The notes: generated by a model from the sequence alone, not told the origin. A stretch of DNA of 64,000 nucleotides from Chryseobacterium limigenitum (GCF_900114875.1 NZ_FPKW01000001.1:310001-374000), one strand, 5' to 3'; positions 33,846 through 42,053 are shown, numbered from the stretch's first letter. Program-made: numbers and translations.

Positions 33846-34298
33846 ATGATGGACAATAATAAAGATAAAATAGAAAATGTAGATCTAATTTTAAAGCAGA
33901 CTTGGCTGGCTGTTTCTAAAATGTATACAGATCTTGCTCAGGAACATGATTCCACGGCTGTTCAGGCGCTTACTCTTCTTAAAATTGATCCAAAAGAAGG
34001 GACAAGAAGTACGAATTTAGGTCCTAAAATGGCCATCGAACCTACTTCATTAACAAGGATCATCAAACTTCTTGAAGACAACGGATATATCTATAAGGAA
34101 AAAACAACCACGGACAAACGCGAAGTAATTATCAAGCTTACAGATAAAGGTTTGAATTCCAGAAATATGTCTAAAGAAGTGGTTGTCAACTTTAACAAGA
34201 GAGTAATGGAAAAAATTGCTCCCGAAAAGTTGGATACTTTCAAGGAAGTTATGGTTGAGATCATGAAAATCGCTGTCGATTTAAATAATAAAAAATAA
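33846..34298 (+). CDS. MarR family regulator of the beta-oxidation operon
   Basis: 150 residues (a second ATG at 33849 is equally possible). N-terminal dimerisation helices, then a winged helix: TAVQALTLLKIDPKEGTRSTNLGPKMAIEPTSLTRIIKLLEDNGYIYKEKTTTDKREVIIKLTDKG. The DKR wing is characteristic of MarR. It is the first gene of an operon with fadN (22 bases downstream), fadA and fadE. Two near-identical palindromes lie upstream, so it probably represses itself and the fad genes and is released by an acyl-CoA. The ligand is inferred, not seen. Confidence 0.88.
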   Translation: MMDNNKDKIENVDLILKQTWLAVSKMYTDLAQEHDSTAVQALTLLKIDPKEGTRSTNLGPKMAIEPTSLTRIIKLLEDNGYIYKEKTTTDKREVIIKLTDKGLNSRNMSKEVVVNFNKRVMEKIAPEKLDTFKEVMVEIMKIAVDLNNKK

Positions 34299-34319
34299 TA
34301 TAACAAATCAATAAATCAA

Positions 34320-36713
34320 ATGAAAAGAAGAATCAAACACGTAACGGTTCTTGGTTCAGGAATTATGGGAAGCGGTATTGCGGCTCACTTCGCTAATATT
34401 GGCGTAGAGGTTTCGCTTTTGGATATCGTTCCTTTTGAATTAACTGAAGCAGAACAGAAAAAAGGTTTGACCAAAGATGACAAAGCGGTAAGAAACAGAA
34501 TCGCTTCTGAAAACTTTGAAAAACTGAAAAAAGCAAGTCCGGCTCTACTCTATTCTCCGAAATTCGCGGATAGAATCAAGGTTGGAAATTTTGATGATGA
34601 TTTACCAAAAATAAAAAATACAGACTGGATTATTGAAGTTGTGGTTGAAAGACTGGACATCAAAAAATCAGTTTACGAAAAAATCGAACAGTTCAGAAAA
34701 CCGGGAACTTTAGTTTCTTCAAACACTTCCGGAATTCCAATTAATATGTTGGTGGAAGGAAGAAGTGACGATTTCAAACATTATTTTGCAGGAACGCACT
34801 TCTTTAATCCTGTGAGATACCTTCCTCTTTTAGAGATTATTCCAACAAACGATACAAATTCGGAAATCATTGATTTCTATATGAATTATGGAGCAAAATT
34901 CTTAGGTAAAACAACCGTTTTAGCAAAAGATACTCCTGCATTTATCGCGAACAGAATCGGAGTTTTCTCAATGATGGATTTGCTTCACAATGTTCAGAAA
35001 TTAGGTTTAACCGTTTCTGAAGTTGATAAATTAACAGGCCCAGTAATCGGTCGTCCAAAATCTGCGACATTCAGAACTGCTGATGTTGTTGGTTTGGATA
35101 CATTGGTAATGGTTGCAAATGGCGTTCGTAACAGTGGTGTTGAAGCTAATAATTTCAATGATGTTTTTGCGCTTCCAAGTTACATCCAGAAAATGGTTGA
35201 TAATAAATGGTTAGGTTCAAAAACGGAGCAAGGTTTCTATAAAAAAGTGAAAAATGCAGAAGGAAAATCTGAAATTCACGGATTAAATCTAGATACTTTA
35301 GAATACGAACTTCAAGGAAAATCGTCTTTCCCGACTTTAGAATTAACTAAAAATATTGATAAGCCAATTGACAGATTTAAAGTCTTAATTGGCGGAAAAG
35401 ATAAAGCCGGAGAACTTTACAGAAAATCTTTAGGTGCACTATTCGCTTATGTTTCGCATAAAGTTCCTGAAATTTCTGATGAAGTTTACAAAATCGATGA
35501 TGCCATGAGAGCAGGTTTCGGTTGGGAAAACGGTCCATTTGAAATCTGGGATGCCGTTGGCGTTCAAAAAGGTATTGAATTGGCTAAAGACGCAGGTTAC
35601 GAAGTTTCAGACTGGGTTAAAAATGTAGAGACTTTCTATAAAGTTAATGATGAAGGACAAACTATTTTCGTTGATAAAAATTCAGGAGAATACAACAAAA
35701 TTCCGGGTCAGGATTCTTTCATCATTTTAGATAATATAAGAAAAAACAAAACGCTTTGGAGTAATTCGGGAGCTTCGATTGAAGATTTAGGTGACGGAAT
35801 TATCAATTTCGAAATCCGTTCTAAAATGAATTCTCTTGGAGGCGAAGTTTTAGACGGGTTAAACAGAGCAATTGATTTAGCTGAAAAAGAATATGATGGA
35901 TTAGTTATCGGAAATCAAGGCACGAATTTCTCTGTTGGAGCGAATTTAGCGATGATTTTAATGATGGCTATCGAACAGGATTGGGATGATTTGAATATGG
36001 CGATTGCTTATTTCCAAAAATCGATGATGAGAGTTCGTTACTCTTCTATTCCTGTCGTTGTTGCTCCTCACGGAATGACGCTTGGTGGTGGTTGTGAAAT
36101 GACCATGCACGCAGACAGAGTGGTTGCTGCAGCCGAAACGTACATCGGATTGGTTGAAACCGGAGTTGGTGTAATTCCCGGCGGTGGCGGAACGAAAGAA
36201 TTGACATTGAGAACTTCAAGAGAATTCCATAGCGACGATGTTAAAAACAACAGACTTCGTGAAGCTTTCATGAATATTGCCATGGGTAAAGTAGCAACTT
36301 CTGCTTATGAAGCTTACGATATGGGAATTCTTGAAAAAGGAAAAGATATTGTTTCCGTAAGCAAAAACAGACAGATCGCAGAAGCTAAAAAGATTGCAAA
36401 ATTATTGGCTGAACAAGGTTATACTCAACCTATCGAGCAAAAAGTAAAAGTTTTGGGTAAAGATGCATTGGGAATGTTCTACGTTGGAACTGATCAAATG
36501 TTAACAGGAAACTTCATCTCTGCACATGACAAGAAAATTGCAGATAAATTAGCCAACGTAATGGTCGGTGGAAATCTTTCTGAACCAACGATCGTAACTG
36601 AACAGTATTTATTGAATCTTGAAAGAGAAACTTTCTTACAACTTTGTGGCGAAAGAAAAACATTGGAGAGAATTCAATATATGTTACAAAATGGAAAACC
36701 ATTAAGAAATTAA
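34320..36713 (+). CDS. fadN: 3-hydroxyacyl-CoA dehydrogenase/enoyl-CoA hydratase (FadN type)
   Basis: Two-in-one beta-oxidation enzyme: hydration of trans-2-enoyl-CoA and NAD-dependent oxidation of the 3-hydroxyacyl-CoA. 797 residues. The order is dehydrogenase first (NAD site VLGSGIMGSGIAAHFANIGVEVSLLDI, about 8-34; substrate segment HFFNPVRYLPLLEIIP), then the C-terminal hydratase region (about 500-720: NFSVGANLAMI, HGMTLGGGCEMTMHADRVVAA, GLVETGVGVIPGGGGTKEL). This order is opposite to E. coli FadB and matches Bacillus FadN. It supplies the substrate of the thiolase encoded next. Confidence 0.94.
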   Translation: MKRRIKHVTVLGSGIMGSGIAAHFANIGVEVSLLDIVPFELTEAEQKKGLTKDDKAVRNRIASENFEKLKKASPALLYSPKFADRIKVGNFDDDLPKIKNTDWIIEVVVERLDIKKSVYEKIEQFRKPGTLVSSNTSGIPINMLVEGRSDDFKHYFAGTHFFNPVRYLPLLEIIPTNDTNSEIIDFYMNYGAKFLGKTTVLAKDTPAFIANRIGVFSMMDLLHNVQKLGLTVSEVDKLTGPVIGRPKSATFRTADVVGLDTLVMVANGVRNSGVEANNFNDVFALPSYIQKMVDNKWLGSKTEQGFYKKVKNAEGKSEIHGLNLDTLEYELQGKSSFPTLELTKNIDKPIDRFKVLIGGKDKAGELYRKSLGALFAYVSHKVPEISDEVYKIDDAMRAGFGWENGPFEIWDAVGVQKGIELAKDAGYEVSDWVKNVETFYKVNDEGQTIFVDKNSGEYNKIPGQDSFIILDNIRKNKTLWSNSGASIEDLGDGIINFEIRSKMNSLGGEVLDGLNRAIDLAEKEYDGLVIGNQGTNFSVGANLAMILMMAIEQDWDDLNMAIAYFQKSMMRVRYSSIPVVVAPHGMTLGGGCEMTMHADRVVAAAETYIGLVETGVGVIPGGGGTKELTLRTSREFHSDDVKNNRLREAFMNIAMGKVATSAYEAYDMGILEKGKDIVSVSKNRQIAEAKKIAKLLAEQGYTQPIEQKVKVLGKDALGMFYVGTDQMLTGNFISAHDKKIADKLANVMVGGNLSEPTIVTEQYLLNLERETFLQLCGERKTLERIQYMLQNGKPLRN

Positions 36714-36725
36714 CTGTCAAGTTTT

Positions 36726-36772
36726 GAGCCACGAAGTGGCGAAACAACAATAGCATCGGGTGAAACCCGGTG
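36726..36772. repeat. REP-like double hairpin between fadN and fadA
   Basis: GCCAC-GAA-GTGGC (36728-36740), then GAAACAACAATAG, then CATCGGG-TGAAA-CCCGGTG (36754-36772, one G-T pair). Two small hairpins joined by GAAAC-type linkers resemble widespread intergenic repeats of Bacteroidota that I remember as REP-like; that link is recall only. It ends 23 bases before the fadA ATG. Confidence 0.6.
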
Positions 36773-36795
36773 TAAAAATAAAAACCAAAATTAAA

Positions 36796-37977
36796 ATGTC
36801 AAAACAAGCATACATAGTAAAAGGATTTAGAACAGCGGTAGGAAAAGCGCCAAAAGGCTCCCTTCGTTTTACTCGTCCTGACGTAATGGCGGCTACAGTT
36901 ATTGAAAAATTAATGGCTGAACTTCCGCAATTAGACAAAAACAGAATCGATGATCTTATCGTAGGAAACGCAATGCCGGAAGCTGAACAAGGCTTGAACG
37001 TTGCCCGTTTGATCTCTTTAATGGGATTGAATACAGACAAAGTTCCCGGAGTTACCGTCAACAGATATTGTGCATCAGGAAGTGAAGCGATTGCGATTGC
37101 TTCTGCAAAAATTCAGGCAGGAATGGCTGATTGTATTATTGCAGGCGGTACAGAATCAATGTCTTACATTCCTATGGGTGGTTACAAACCGGTTCCTGAA
37201 ACAGAAATTGCAAAAACAAACCCCGATTATTATTGGGGAATGGGATACACTGCGGAAGAAGTTGCAAAACAATATAATATTACAAGAGAAGAACAGGATC
37301 AATTCGCGTTTGAATCTCACATGAAAGCTTTAAAAGCTAATCAGGAAGGTAAATTTGCCAATCAGATTGTTTCAATTCCTGTTGAATATAATTTCTTAGA
37401 TGAAAACCAGAAAATGCAGACTAAAAAGTTTGATTTTTCAGTTGATGAAGGGCCAAGAGCAGATACTTCATTAGCTGGTTTGACTAAACTAAGACCTGTA
37501 TTTAAAAACGGAGGAAGCGTAACTGCCGGAAACTCTTCTCAAATGAGTGACGGAGCAGCTTTCGTAATGGTGATGAGTGAAGAAATGGTAAAAGAACTAG
37601 GATTGGAGCCAGAAGCAAGATTAGTCGCTTATGCAGCTGCAGGTCTTGAGCCAAGAATCATGGGAATGGGACCGATTTACGCTATTCCAAAGGCTTTGAA
37701 ACAAGCCGGGTTAGAATTAAAAGATATTGATTTAATCGAATTAAACGAAGCATTCGCATCTCAATCTGTTGCCATCAAAAAAGAATTAGACTTAAATCCT
37801 GATATCTTAAATGTAAACGGAGGAGCCATCGCTTTGGGTCACCCGCTTGGATGTACAGGAACAAAATTAACCGTTCAACTTCTTGACGAAATGAGAAAAC
37901 GCGGAAACAAATACGGAATGGTTTCTATGTGCGTTGGAACGGGACAAGGAGCAGCTTCAATCTTTGAATTGCTATAG
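36796..37977 (+). CDS. fadA: Acetyl-CoA C-acyltransferase (3-ketoacyl-CoA thiolase)
   Basis: Last step of beta-oxidation: cleavage of 3-ketoacyl-CoA with CoA to acetyl-CoA. 393 residues from ATG 36796 (MSKQAYIVKGFRTAVGKAPKG). An upstream GTG (36760) is rejected because it lies in the REP-like hairpin. The nucleophile Cys is in VNRYCASGSEAIAIASAKI. The other catalytic residues are in NVNGGAIALGHPLGCTGTKLTVQLL (His) and CVGTGQGAA (acid/base Cys). GGTESMSYIPMGG is also conserved. Confidence 0.95.
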   Translation: MSKQAYIVKGFRTAVGKAPKGSLRFTRPDVMAATVIEKLMAELPQLDKNRIDDLIVGNAMPEAEQGLNVARLISLMGLNTDKVPGVTVNRYCASGSEAIAIASAKIQAGMADCIIAGGTESMSYIPMGGYKPVPETEIAKTNPDYYWGMGYTAEEVAKQYNITREEQDQFAFESHMKALKANQEGKFANQIVSIPVEYNFLDENQKMQTKKFDFSVDEGPRADTSLAGLTKLRPVFKNGGSVTAGNSSQMSDGAAFVMVMSEEMVKELGLEPEARLVAYAAAGLEPRIMGMGPIYAIPKALKQAGLELKDIDLIELNEAFASQSVAIKKELDLNPDILNVNGGAIALGHPLGCTGTKLTVQLLDEMRKRGNKYGMVSMCVGTGQGAASIFELL

Positions 37978-37980
37978 AAC

Positions 37981-37999
37981 AAAGAATAAAGAGAAAAGA
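37981..37999. repeat. Left inverted repeat of the four-helix-bundle element
   Basis: AAAGAATAAAGAGAAAAGA, three bases after the thiolase stop. It is the perfect 19-base inverted complement of 38370-38388. Confidence 0.85.
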
Positions 38000-38004
38000 C
38001 GAAG

Positions 38005-38361
38005 GTGAAACATAATTTTAAGAATCTAAACATTTGGAAGTTGGCTATTGAATTAGCTAATGACACCTACATTCTTACTGATAGTTTCCCGAAAAATGAA
38101 GAATTTGGATTAAAATCTCAACTTAGAAGATGTTCTGTTTCAGTTGCTTCAAATATTGCTGAAGGATCAAGCAGAAGTTCAAATAAAGATTTCAATCGAT
38201 TTTTGGAAATAAGTCTTTGATCTCTTTACGAATTACAAACTCAAATTATAATTTCTTCAAACAGAAGTTATTTTGATTTGTCTAAACTTGAAAATATAGA
38301 AAATAAAATCACAGAATTACAGAGAATGATTTCTGGCTTTCAAAAAAACTTAAAGTTGTAA
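38005..38361 (+). pseudogene. Four-helix-bundle (S23/IVS-type, TIGR02436-like) protein gene with in-frame TGA
   Basis: Starts with GTG at 38005 (MKHNFKNLNIWKLAIELANDTY in pattern; read M-K-H-N-F-K, then N-I-W-K-L). It is intact to residue 71, then TGA at 38218-38220 interrupts it. The frame continues without another change for 46 codons (SLYELQTQIIISSN, ITELQRMISGFQKNLKL) to TAA at 38359-38361, giving a normal family length of 118 codons. The family normally has ...FLEISLGSLYELQTQ...; GGA (Gly) has become TGA by one G-to-T change. RRCSVSVASNIAEGSSR is the family hallmark. Homologues are encoded by intervening sequences in 23S rRNA genes and include the Avd accessory protein of diversity-generating retroelements. 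It lies between 19-base inverted repeats inside the fad operon. Confidence 0.85.
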
Positions 38362-38369
38362 GTCTTTAT

Positions 38370-38388
38370 TCTTTTCTCTTTATTCTTT
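38370..38388. repeat. Right inverted repeat of the four-helix-bundle element
   Basis: TCTTTTCTCTTTATTCTTT, nine bases after the end of the reading frame and 20 bases before the acyl-CoA dehydrogenase ATG. An extra copy of CTTTATTCTTT precedes it (38364-38374). Confidence 0.85.
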
Positions 38389-38408
38389 AAATCTAAAAAA
38401 TTAAAACA

Positions 38409-40199
38409 ATGAGTGATACACTTAATAAAACATTAAAAGGAGGAGAATTTTTAATTAAAGAAATTCCAGCTAATGAAATATTTTCTTTGGAAGAACTTTC
38501 TGAAGAGCAAAAAATGCTTCGCGATTCTGCGAAAGAATTTATAGATAGAGAAGTTATTCCGCACCACGATCGTTTCGAGAAAAAAGATTATGCATTGACA
38601 GAAGAAACAATGCGCAAATTAGGTGAAATGGGACTGTTAGGAATCACTGTTCCTGAAGAATACGGCGGTCTTGGAATGGGATTCGTGAGCACAATGTTGG
38701 CTTGTGATTATGTTTCAGGTGGAAATGGTTCATTAGCAACAGCTTACGGAGCGCATACCGGAATCGGAACACTTCCAACGCTTCTTTACGGAAGTGAAGA
38801 ATTAAAAAAGAAATATCTTCCGGATTTAGCTACAGGAACAAAATTCGGTGCTTATTGCTTGACAGAACCTGATGCCGGTTCTGATGCCAACTCAGGAAAA
38901 ACAAGAGCAAAATTGTCGGAAGACGGAAAACATTACATCATCAACGGACAAAAAATGTGGATTTCTAATGCAGGTTTTGCAGATACTTTCACTTTGTTCG
39001 CTAAAATTGATGATGATAAAAATATCACTGGTTTTGTTATTAATCGTTCAGAGCTTGAAAATCCTGAAAGTTTGACTTTCGGTGAGGAAGAGCATAAATT
39101 AGGAATCCGTTCATCATCTACCCGTCAGGTTTTCTTTAATGATATGAAGGTTCCTGTAGAGAATATGTTGGGTGAAAGAAACAATGGTTTCAAAATCGCT
39201 TTGAATGCTTTGAATGTTGGTAGAATTAAATTGGCTGCGGCTAATCTTGACGGACAGAGAAGAATTTTAAACCACTCTATTCAATATTCAAACGAAAGAA
39301 AGCAATTTGGGGTTTCAATTTCAACTTTCGGAGCGATCAGAAAGAAAATTGCAGAAATGTCAACCGGAGTTTTCGTAAGCGAAGCAGGTTCTTACCGTTT
39401 GGCAAAAAATGTTGAAGACAAAATTGCAGAATTGGTTGCAGGAGGAATGGATCATCAACAAGCTGAATTAAAAGGTGTTGAAGAATTTGCAGTAGAGGCT
39501 TCTATTCTTAAAGTTTTCGTTTCTGATCTTACTCAAAATACAGCCGATGAAGGAATCCAAATCTATGGTGGAATGGGGTTCTCAGAAGATACTCCGATGG
39601 AATCTGCATGGAGAGATGCAAGAATCGGAAGAATTTACGAAGGAACCAATGAAATCAACAGACTTCTTGCGGTTGGAATGTTGATCAAGAGAGCGATGAA
39701 AGGGGAATTAGATTTATTGTCTCCTGCAATGGCGATCAGCAAAGAATTAATGGGAATTCCATCTTTCGAAGTTCCTGATTATTCAGCATTCATGAGTGAA
39801 GAAAAAGCAATCATTGCAAATCTTAAGAAAGTTTTCTTAATGGTTTCCGGAGCTGCACTTCAAAAATACATGATGGATATTGAGAAACAGCAACATTTAT
39901 TATTAAATGCTTCTGAAATTCTTAACCAGATCTACATGGCAGAATCTGCAGTTTTAAGAGCTGAAAAACACTTCTCTGCTGATTCTGTGGAGGCTGCAAT
40001 GGCTCAGTTAAACCTTTACAAGGCTATTGACAAAATTATTGCTGGTGCAAAAGAAGGCATTGTTTCTTTTGCAGAGGGCGACGAACAGAGAATGATGCTT
40101 TCAGGATTAAGAAGATTTACAAAATATACAAATACTCCAAATGTTGTAGCATTGACTGAGAAAGTGGCTGCACATTATATTGGAAAAGGAGCTTATTAG
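38409..40199 (+). CDS. fadE: Acyl-CoA dehydrogenase
   Basis: FAD-dependent enzyme for the first beta-oxidation step, acyl-CoA to trans-2-enoyl-CoA. 596 residues, the long (FadE/VLCAD-like) type. Motifs are LGEMGLLGITVPEEYGGLGMGFVSTML, YCLTEPDAGSDANSGKTRAKLSEDGKHYIINGQKMWISNAGFAD (FAD site), GIRSSSTRQVFFNDMKVPVENMLGE, IQIYGGMGFSEDTPMESAWRDARIGRIYEGTNEINR (catalytic Glu region), and a C-terminal helical extension of about 170 residues. It completes the marR-fadN-fadA-fadE set; the gene order fadN-fadA-fadE is that of the Bacillus subtilis operon. Confidence 0.94.
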   Translation: MSDTLNKTLKGGEFLIKEIPANEIFSLEELSEEQKMLRDSAKEFIDREVIPHHDRFEKKDYALTEETMRKLGEMGLLGITVPEEYGGLGMGFVSTMLACDYVSGGNGSLATAYGAHTGIGTLPTLLYGSEELKKKYLPDLATGTKFGAYCLTEPDAGSDANSGKTRAKLSEDGKHYIINGQKMWISNAGFADTFTLFAKIDDDKNITGFVINRSELENPESLTFGEEEHKLGIRSSSTRQVFFNDMKVPVENMLGERNNGFKIALNALNVGRIKLAAANLDGQRRILNHSIQYSNERKQFGVSISTFGAIRKKIAEMSTGVFVSEAGSYRLAKNVEDKIAELVAGGMDHQQAELKGVEEFAVEASILKVFVSDLTQNTADEGIQIYGGMGFSEDTPMESAWRDARIGRIYEGTNEINRLLAVGMLIKRAMKGELDLLSPAMAISKELMGIPSFEVPDYSAFMSEEKAIIANLKKVFLMVSGAALQKYMMDIEKQQHLLLNASEILNQIYMAESAVLRAEKHFSADSVEAAMAQLNLYKAIDKIIAGAKEGIVSFAEGDEQRMMLSGLRRFTKYTNTPNVVALTEKVAAHYIGKGAY

Positions 40200-40223
40200 T
40201 CTTTTATATATAAATTTGATTTT

Positions 40224-40260
40224 AAAACGTCTCAATTTTTTTTGAGACGTTTTTATTTTT
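40224..40260 (+). terminator. Terminator of the fad operon
   Basis: AAAACGTCTCAA (40224-40235) pairs perfectly with TTGAGACGTTTT (40242-40253) around a T6 loop and is followed by a T-rich tail. It closes the operon 25 bases after the fadE stop. Confidence 0.88.
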
Positions 40261-40315
40261 TTCATAAATTTTTATTATTTTTATTTGAAAATTAACAAAC
40301 TTATAAATATTAACA

Positions 40316-40648
40316 ATGGGAAAATTTATTATTTCTAAAAGAACAAATGGTGATTATCAATTTAATTTAAAAGCAGCAAACGGACAGATTATTCTGACCA
40401 GTCAGGGATATAATTCTAAATCCGGATGCGAAAATGGGATTGAATCTGTAAAGAAAAATTCTCAGGACGATAACAAATTTGAAAGACATACTGCAAAAGA
40501 CGGTCGATGCTATTTCAATTTAAAAGCTTCAAACGGACAGGTCATCGGAACCAGCCAAATGTATGAATCCGAAAACGGCATGGAAAATGGAATTGAATCT
40601 GTAAAGAACAATGCATCAGGTGCTTCTGTGGAAGATCAGACCAATTAA
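40316..40648 (+). CDS. YegP family (DUF1508) tandem-repeat protein
   Basis: 110 residues made of two DUF1508 repeats. Repeat 1 (about 2-48) is GKFIISKRTNGDYQFNLKAANGQIILTSQGYNSKSGCENGIESVKKN. Repeat 2 (about 53-99) is FERHTAKDGRCYFNLKASNGQVIGTSQMYESENGMENGIESVKNN. Each ends in the hallmark GIESVKxN. The fold is a small strand-rich module of unknown function; E. coli YegP is the reference. It lies between two hairpins and appears to be a single-gene transcript. Confidence 0.88.
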   Translation: MGKFIISKRTNGDYQFNLKAANGQIILTSQGYNSKSGCENGIESVKKNSQDDNKFERHTAKDGRCYFNLKASNGQVIGTSQMYESENGMENGIESVKNNASGASVEDQTN

Positions 40649-40673
40649 TAATATTCTGTAAAATAATAATAAA

Positions 40674-40706
40674 AAAATGTCTCAAATTTTGGGGCATTTT
40701 CTATTT
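40674..40706 (+). terminator. Terminator of the YegP-like gene
   Basis: AAAATGTCTC (40674-40683) pairs with GGGGCATTTT (40691-40700), with two G-T pairs and a 7-base loop, then CTATTTTTG. Confidence 0.7.
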
Positions 40707-40709
40707 TTG
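40702..40709 (+). promoter_or_regulatory. -7 box of the HD-domain gene
   Basis: TATTTTTG overlaps the T-tract of the preceding terminator and predicts a start near 40713, 15 bases before ATG 40728. It rules out the in-frame ATG at 40677, which lies upstream within the terminator stem. Confidence 0.6.
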
Positions 40710-40727
40710 TATTCTACTTTACATATA

Positions 40728-41174
40728 ATGACAAAAGACGAACTGCTTCACAGAGCAATAAAAATAGCTGATAAAGCACATAAAGGGCAGACAGACAAAT
40801 ATCACGCTCCATACATTGCTCACGTTATGCGAGTGATGGAATATGGCAAAACAATGGATGAAAAGATCGTTGGCGTACTTCACGACGTTGTAGAAGATCA
40901 TCCTGTAGAATTCAGTCTGGATTATTTACGAGGTGAAGGTTTTCCTGAGTACATTATTTTTGCGATCAGCTGTCTTACAAAATTCGATCCTGATGAAGAA
41001 TATGACGATTTTGTGAAAAGAACCGAAAGATCTCCTTTGGCTGTAGCCGTAAAGCTCAACGATCTTCGCGATAATATGGATCTTCGAAGAGTCAACCGCG
41101 AACTTCTTCCTAAGGATATCAAAAGATTCAATAAATATTTAAAAGCTTATCATTATTTGATTGATAAATATTAA
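40728..41174 (+). CDS. HD-domain phosphohydrolase (RelA/SpoT hydrolase-like, stand-alone)
   Basis: 148 residues. The HD fold shows RAIKIADKAHKGQTDKYHAPYIAHVMRVMEYG and the metal-binding HD in KIVGVLHDVVEDHPVEF, then KLNDLRDNMDLRR. The arrangement (HKGQ, Y-x2-H, HDxxED, NDxxDN) is that of the hydrolase half of RelA/SpoT and of small (p)ppGpp or NADPH hydrolases such as Mesh1. No synthetase or regulatory domain is present. Substrate therefore uncertain; (p)ppGpp is plausible. ATG 40728 is preferred over 40677 because of promoter position. Confidence 0.85.
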   Translation: MTKDELLHRAIKIADKAHKGQTDKYHAPYIAHVMRVMEYGKTMDEKIVGVLHDVVEDHPVEFSLDYLRGEGFPEYIIFAISCLTKFDPDEEYDDFVKRTERSPLAVAVKLNDLRDNMDLRRVNRELLPKDIKRFNKYLKAYHYLIDKY

Positions 41175-41184
41175 AATATAAAAA

Positions 41185-41212
41185 CTCCTTACATTCTATT
41201 GAATCTAAGGAG
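41185..41212. terminator. Hairpin between converging HD and DUF2490 genes
   Basis: CTCCTTA (41185-41191) pairs with TAAGGAG (41206-41212), and inside it ATTC-TATT-GAAT forms a second stem. The T-tail is modest on both sides. Confidence 0.55.
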
Positions 41213-41250
41213 AATTTGTTTTATTTTCAGTTAAAAGAAGAAATTTATTT

Positions 41251-41967
41251 TTAATCCGCTCCCGGATAATCAAACGTTTTCACAGGATGATTTGTTCCGT
41301 CGATATTGATGTTTAATGCAAGATAAACGAAATGGAAATTTTGGTTTGAGGATGCATTAAATTCTCTCTGCCAAAGATATCCTGCTGCAATTCCGAAATT
41401 ATTGTCAATCTGATAACCCCCTCCCGCATACACTCTGTTTCTTGCGAAAGTAGGTTTCATCGGTGTTACAAGGAAAATCTCGTCATAAACATTCGCGAAA
41501 ACCGTTCCTTTTTTTACCTCTTTTGAGTTTAAAGGAACACTTACGTTCAAACGGTAACGGTAACGCATTCTCTGGGAATTTTTATCTGTTTGTGGTTCGT
41601 GAAACCATGATTTTTCAACACGAAAACGGTTTTCAAACTTTACAACACCTTTTTTAACGTCAATCACATCCTGTAACCAAACTCTGAACTCTTCTTTGTT
41701 GATCGCGTGATCTTTATAAGTTGCATATCGTCCTAAACCAACAAAAGGCTTGTGATTTTTGGTAAGATTGTATCCTAATCCACCTTTTATTTCGTAATAA
41801 TCAGGATACGTATAATCTTCAATACTTCTTAATTGACCTTCCGCATACATGAAAAATTTTGGATGAAATTTATAAGTCAGGGTCAGCGCATTGAAGCTTG
41901 AAATATGTTCTTGAGCTTTAAAAAATGTTAGACTTAAAAGTAAACTGAGACTTAAAAAGAGTTTCAT
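41251..41967 (-). CDS. DUF2490 outer-membrane-like protein
   Basis: 238 residues. The signal peptide (MKLFLSLSLLLSLTFFKAQ) is followed by alternating amphipathic strands typical of a small outer-membrane barrel: LTYKFHPKFFMYAEGQLRSIED, YEIKGGLGYNLTKNHKPFVGLGRYATY, VKFENRFRVEKSW, RMRYRYRLNVSVPL and FARNRVYAGGGYQIDNNFGIAAGYLWQ. The family function is unknown. It has its own -7 box, so it is not co-transcribed with the upstream TonB receptor gene. Confidence 0.8.
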   Translation of the reverse strand: MKLFLSLSLLLSLTFFKAQEHISSFNALTLTYKFHPKFFMYAEGQLRSIEDYTYPDYYEIKGGLGYNLTKNHKPFVGLGRYATYKDHAINKEEFRVWLQDVIDVKKGVVKFENRFRVEKSWFHEPQTDKNSQRMRYRYRLNVSVPLNSKEVKKGTVFANVYDEIFLVTPMKPTFARNRVYAGGGYQIDNNFGIAAGYLWQREFNASSNQNFHFVYLALNINIDGTNHPVKTFDYPGAD

Positions 41968-41983
41968 CTAAAAAAAATTTTTG

Positions 41984-41991
41984 CAAATGTA
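41984..41991 (-). promoter_or_regulatory. -7 box of the DUF2490 gene
   Basis: TACATTTG on the minus strand predicts a start near 41980, about 13 bases before ATG 41967. Confidence 0.55.
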
Positions 41992-42053
41992 ATTGAATTA
42001 ACACTAGATTAACAATTTCGTAATATTAACTTTAATTCATTCTCAATTAACAT

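Noticed and set aside
36760..36795. Twelve extra residues for the thiolase from GTG 36760
   Set aside because: The codons lie in the REP-like hairpin and precede the conserved thiolase start at ATG 36796.
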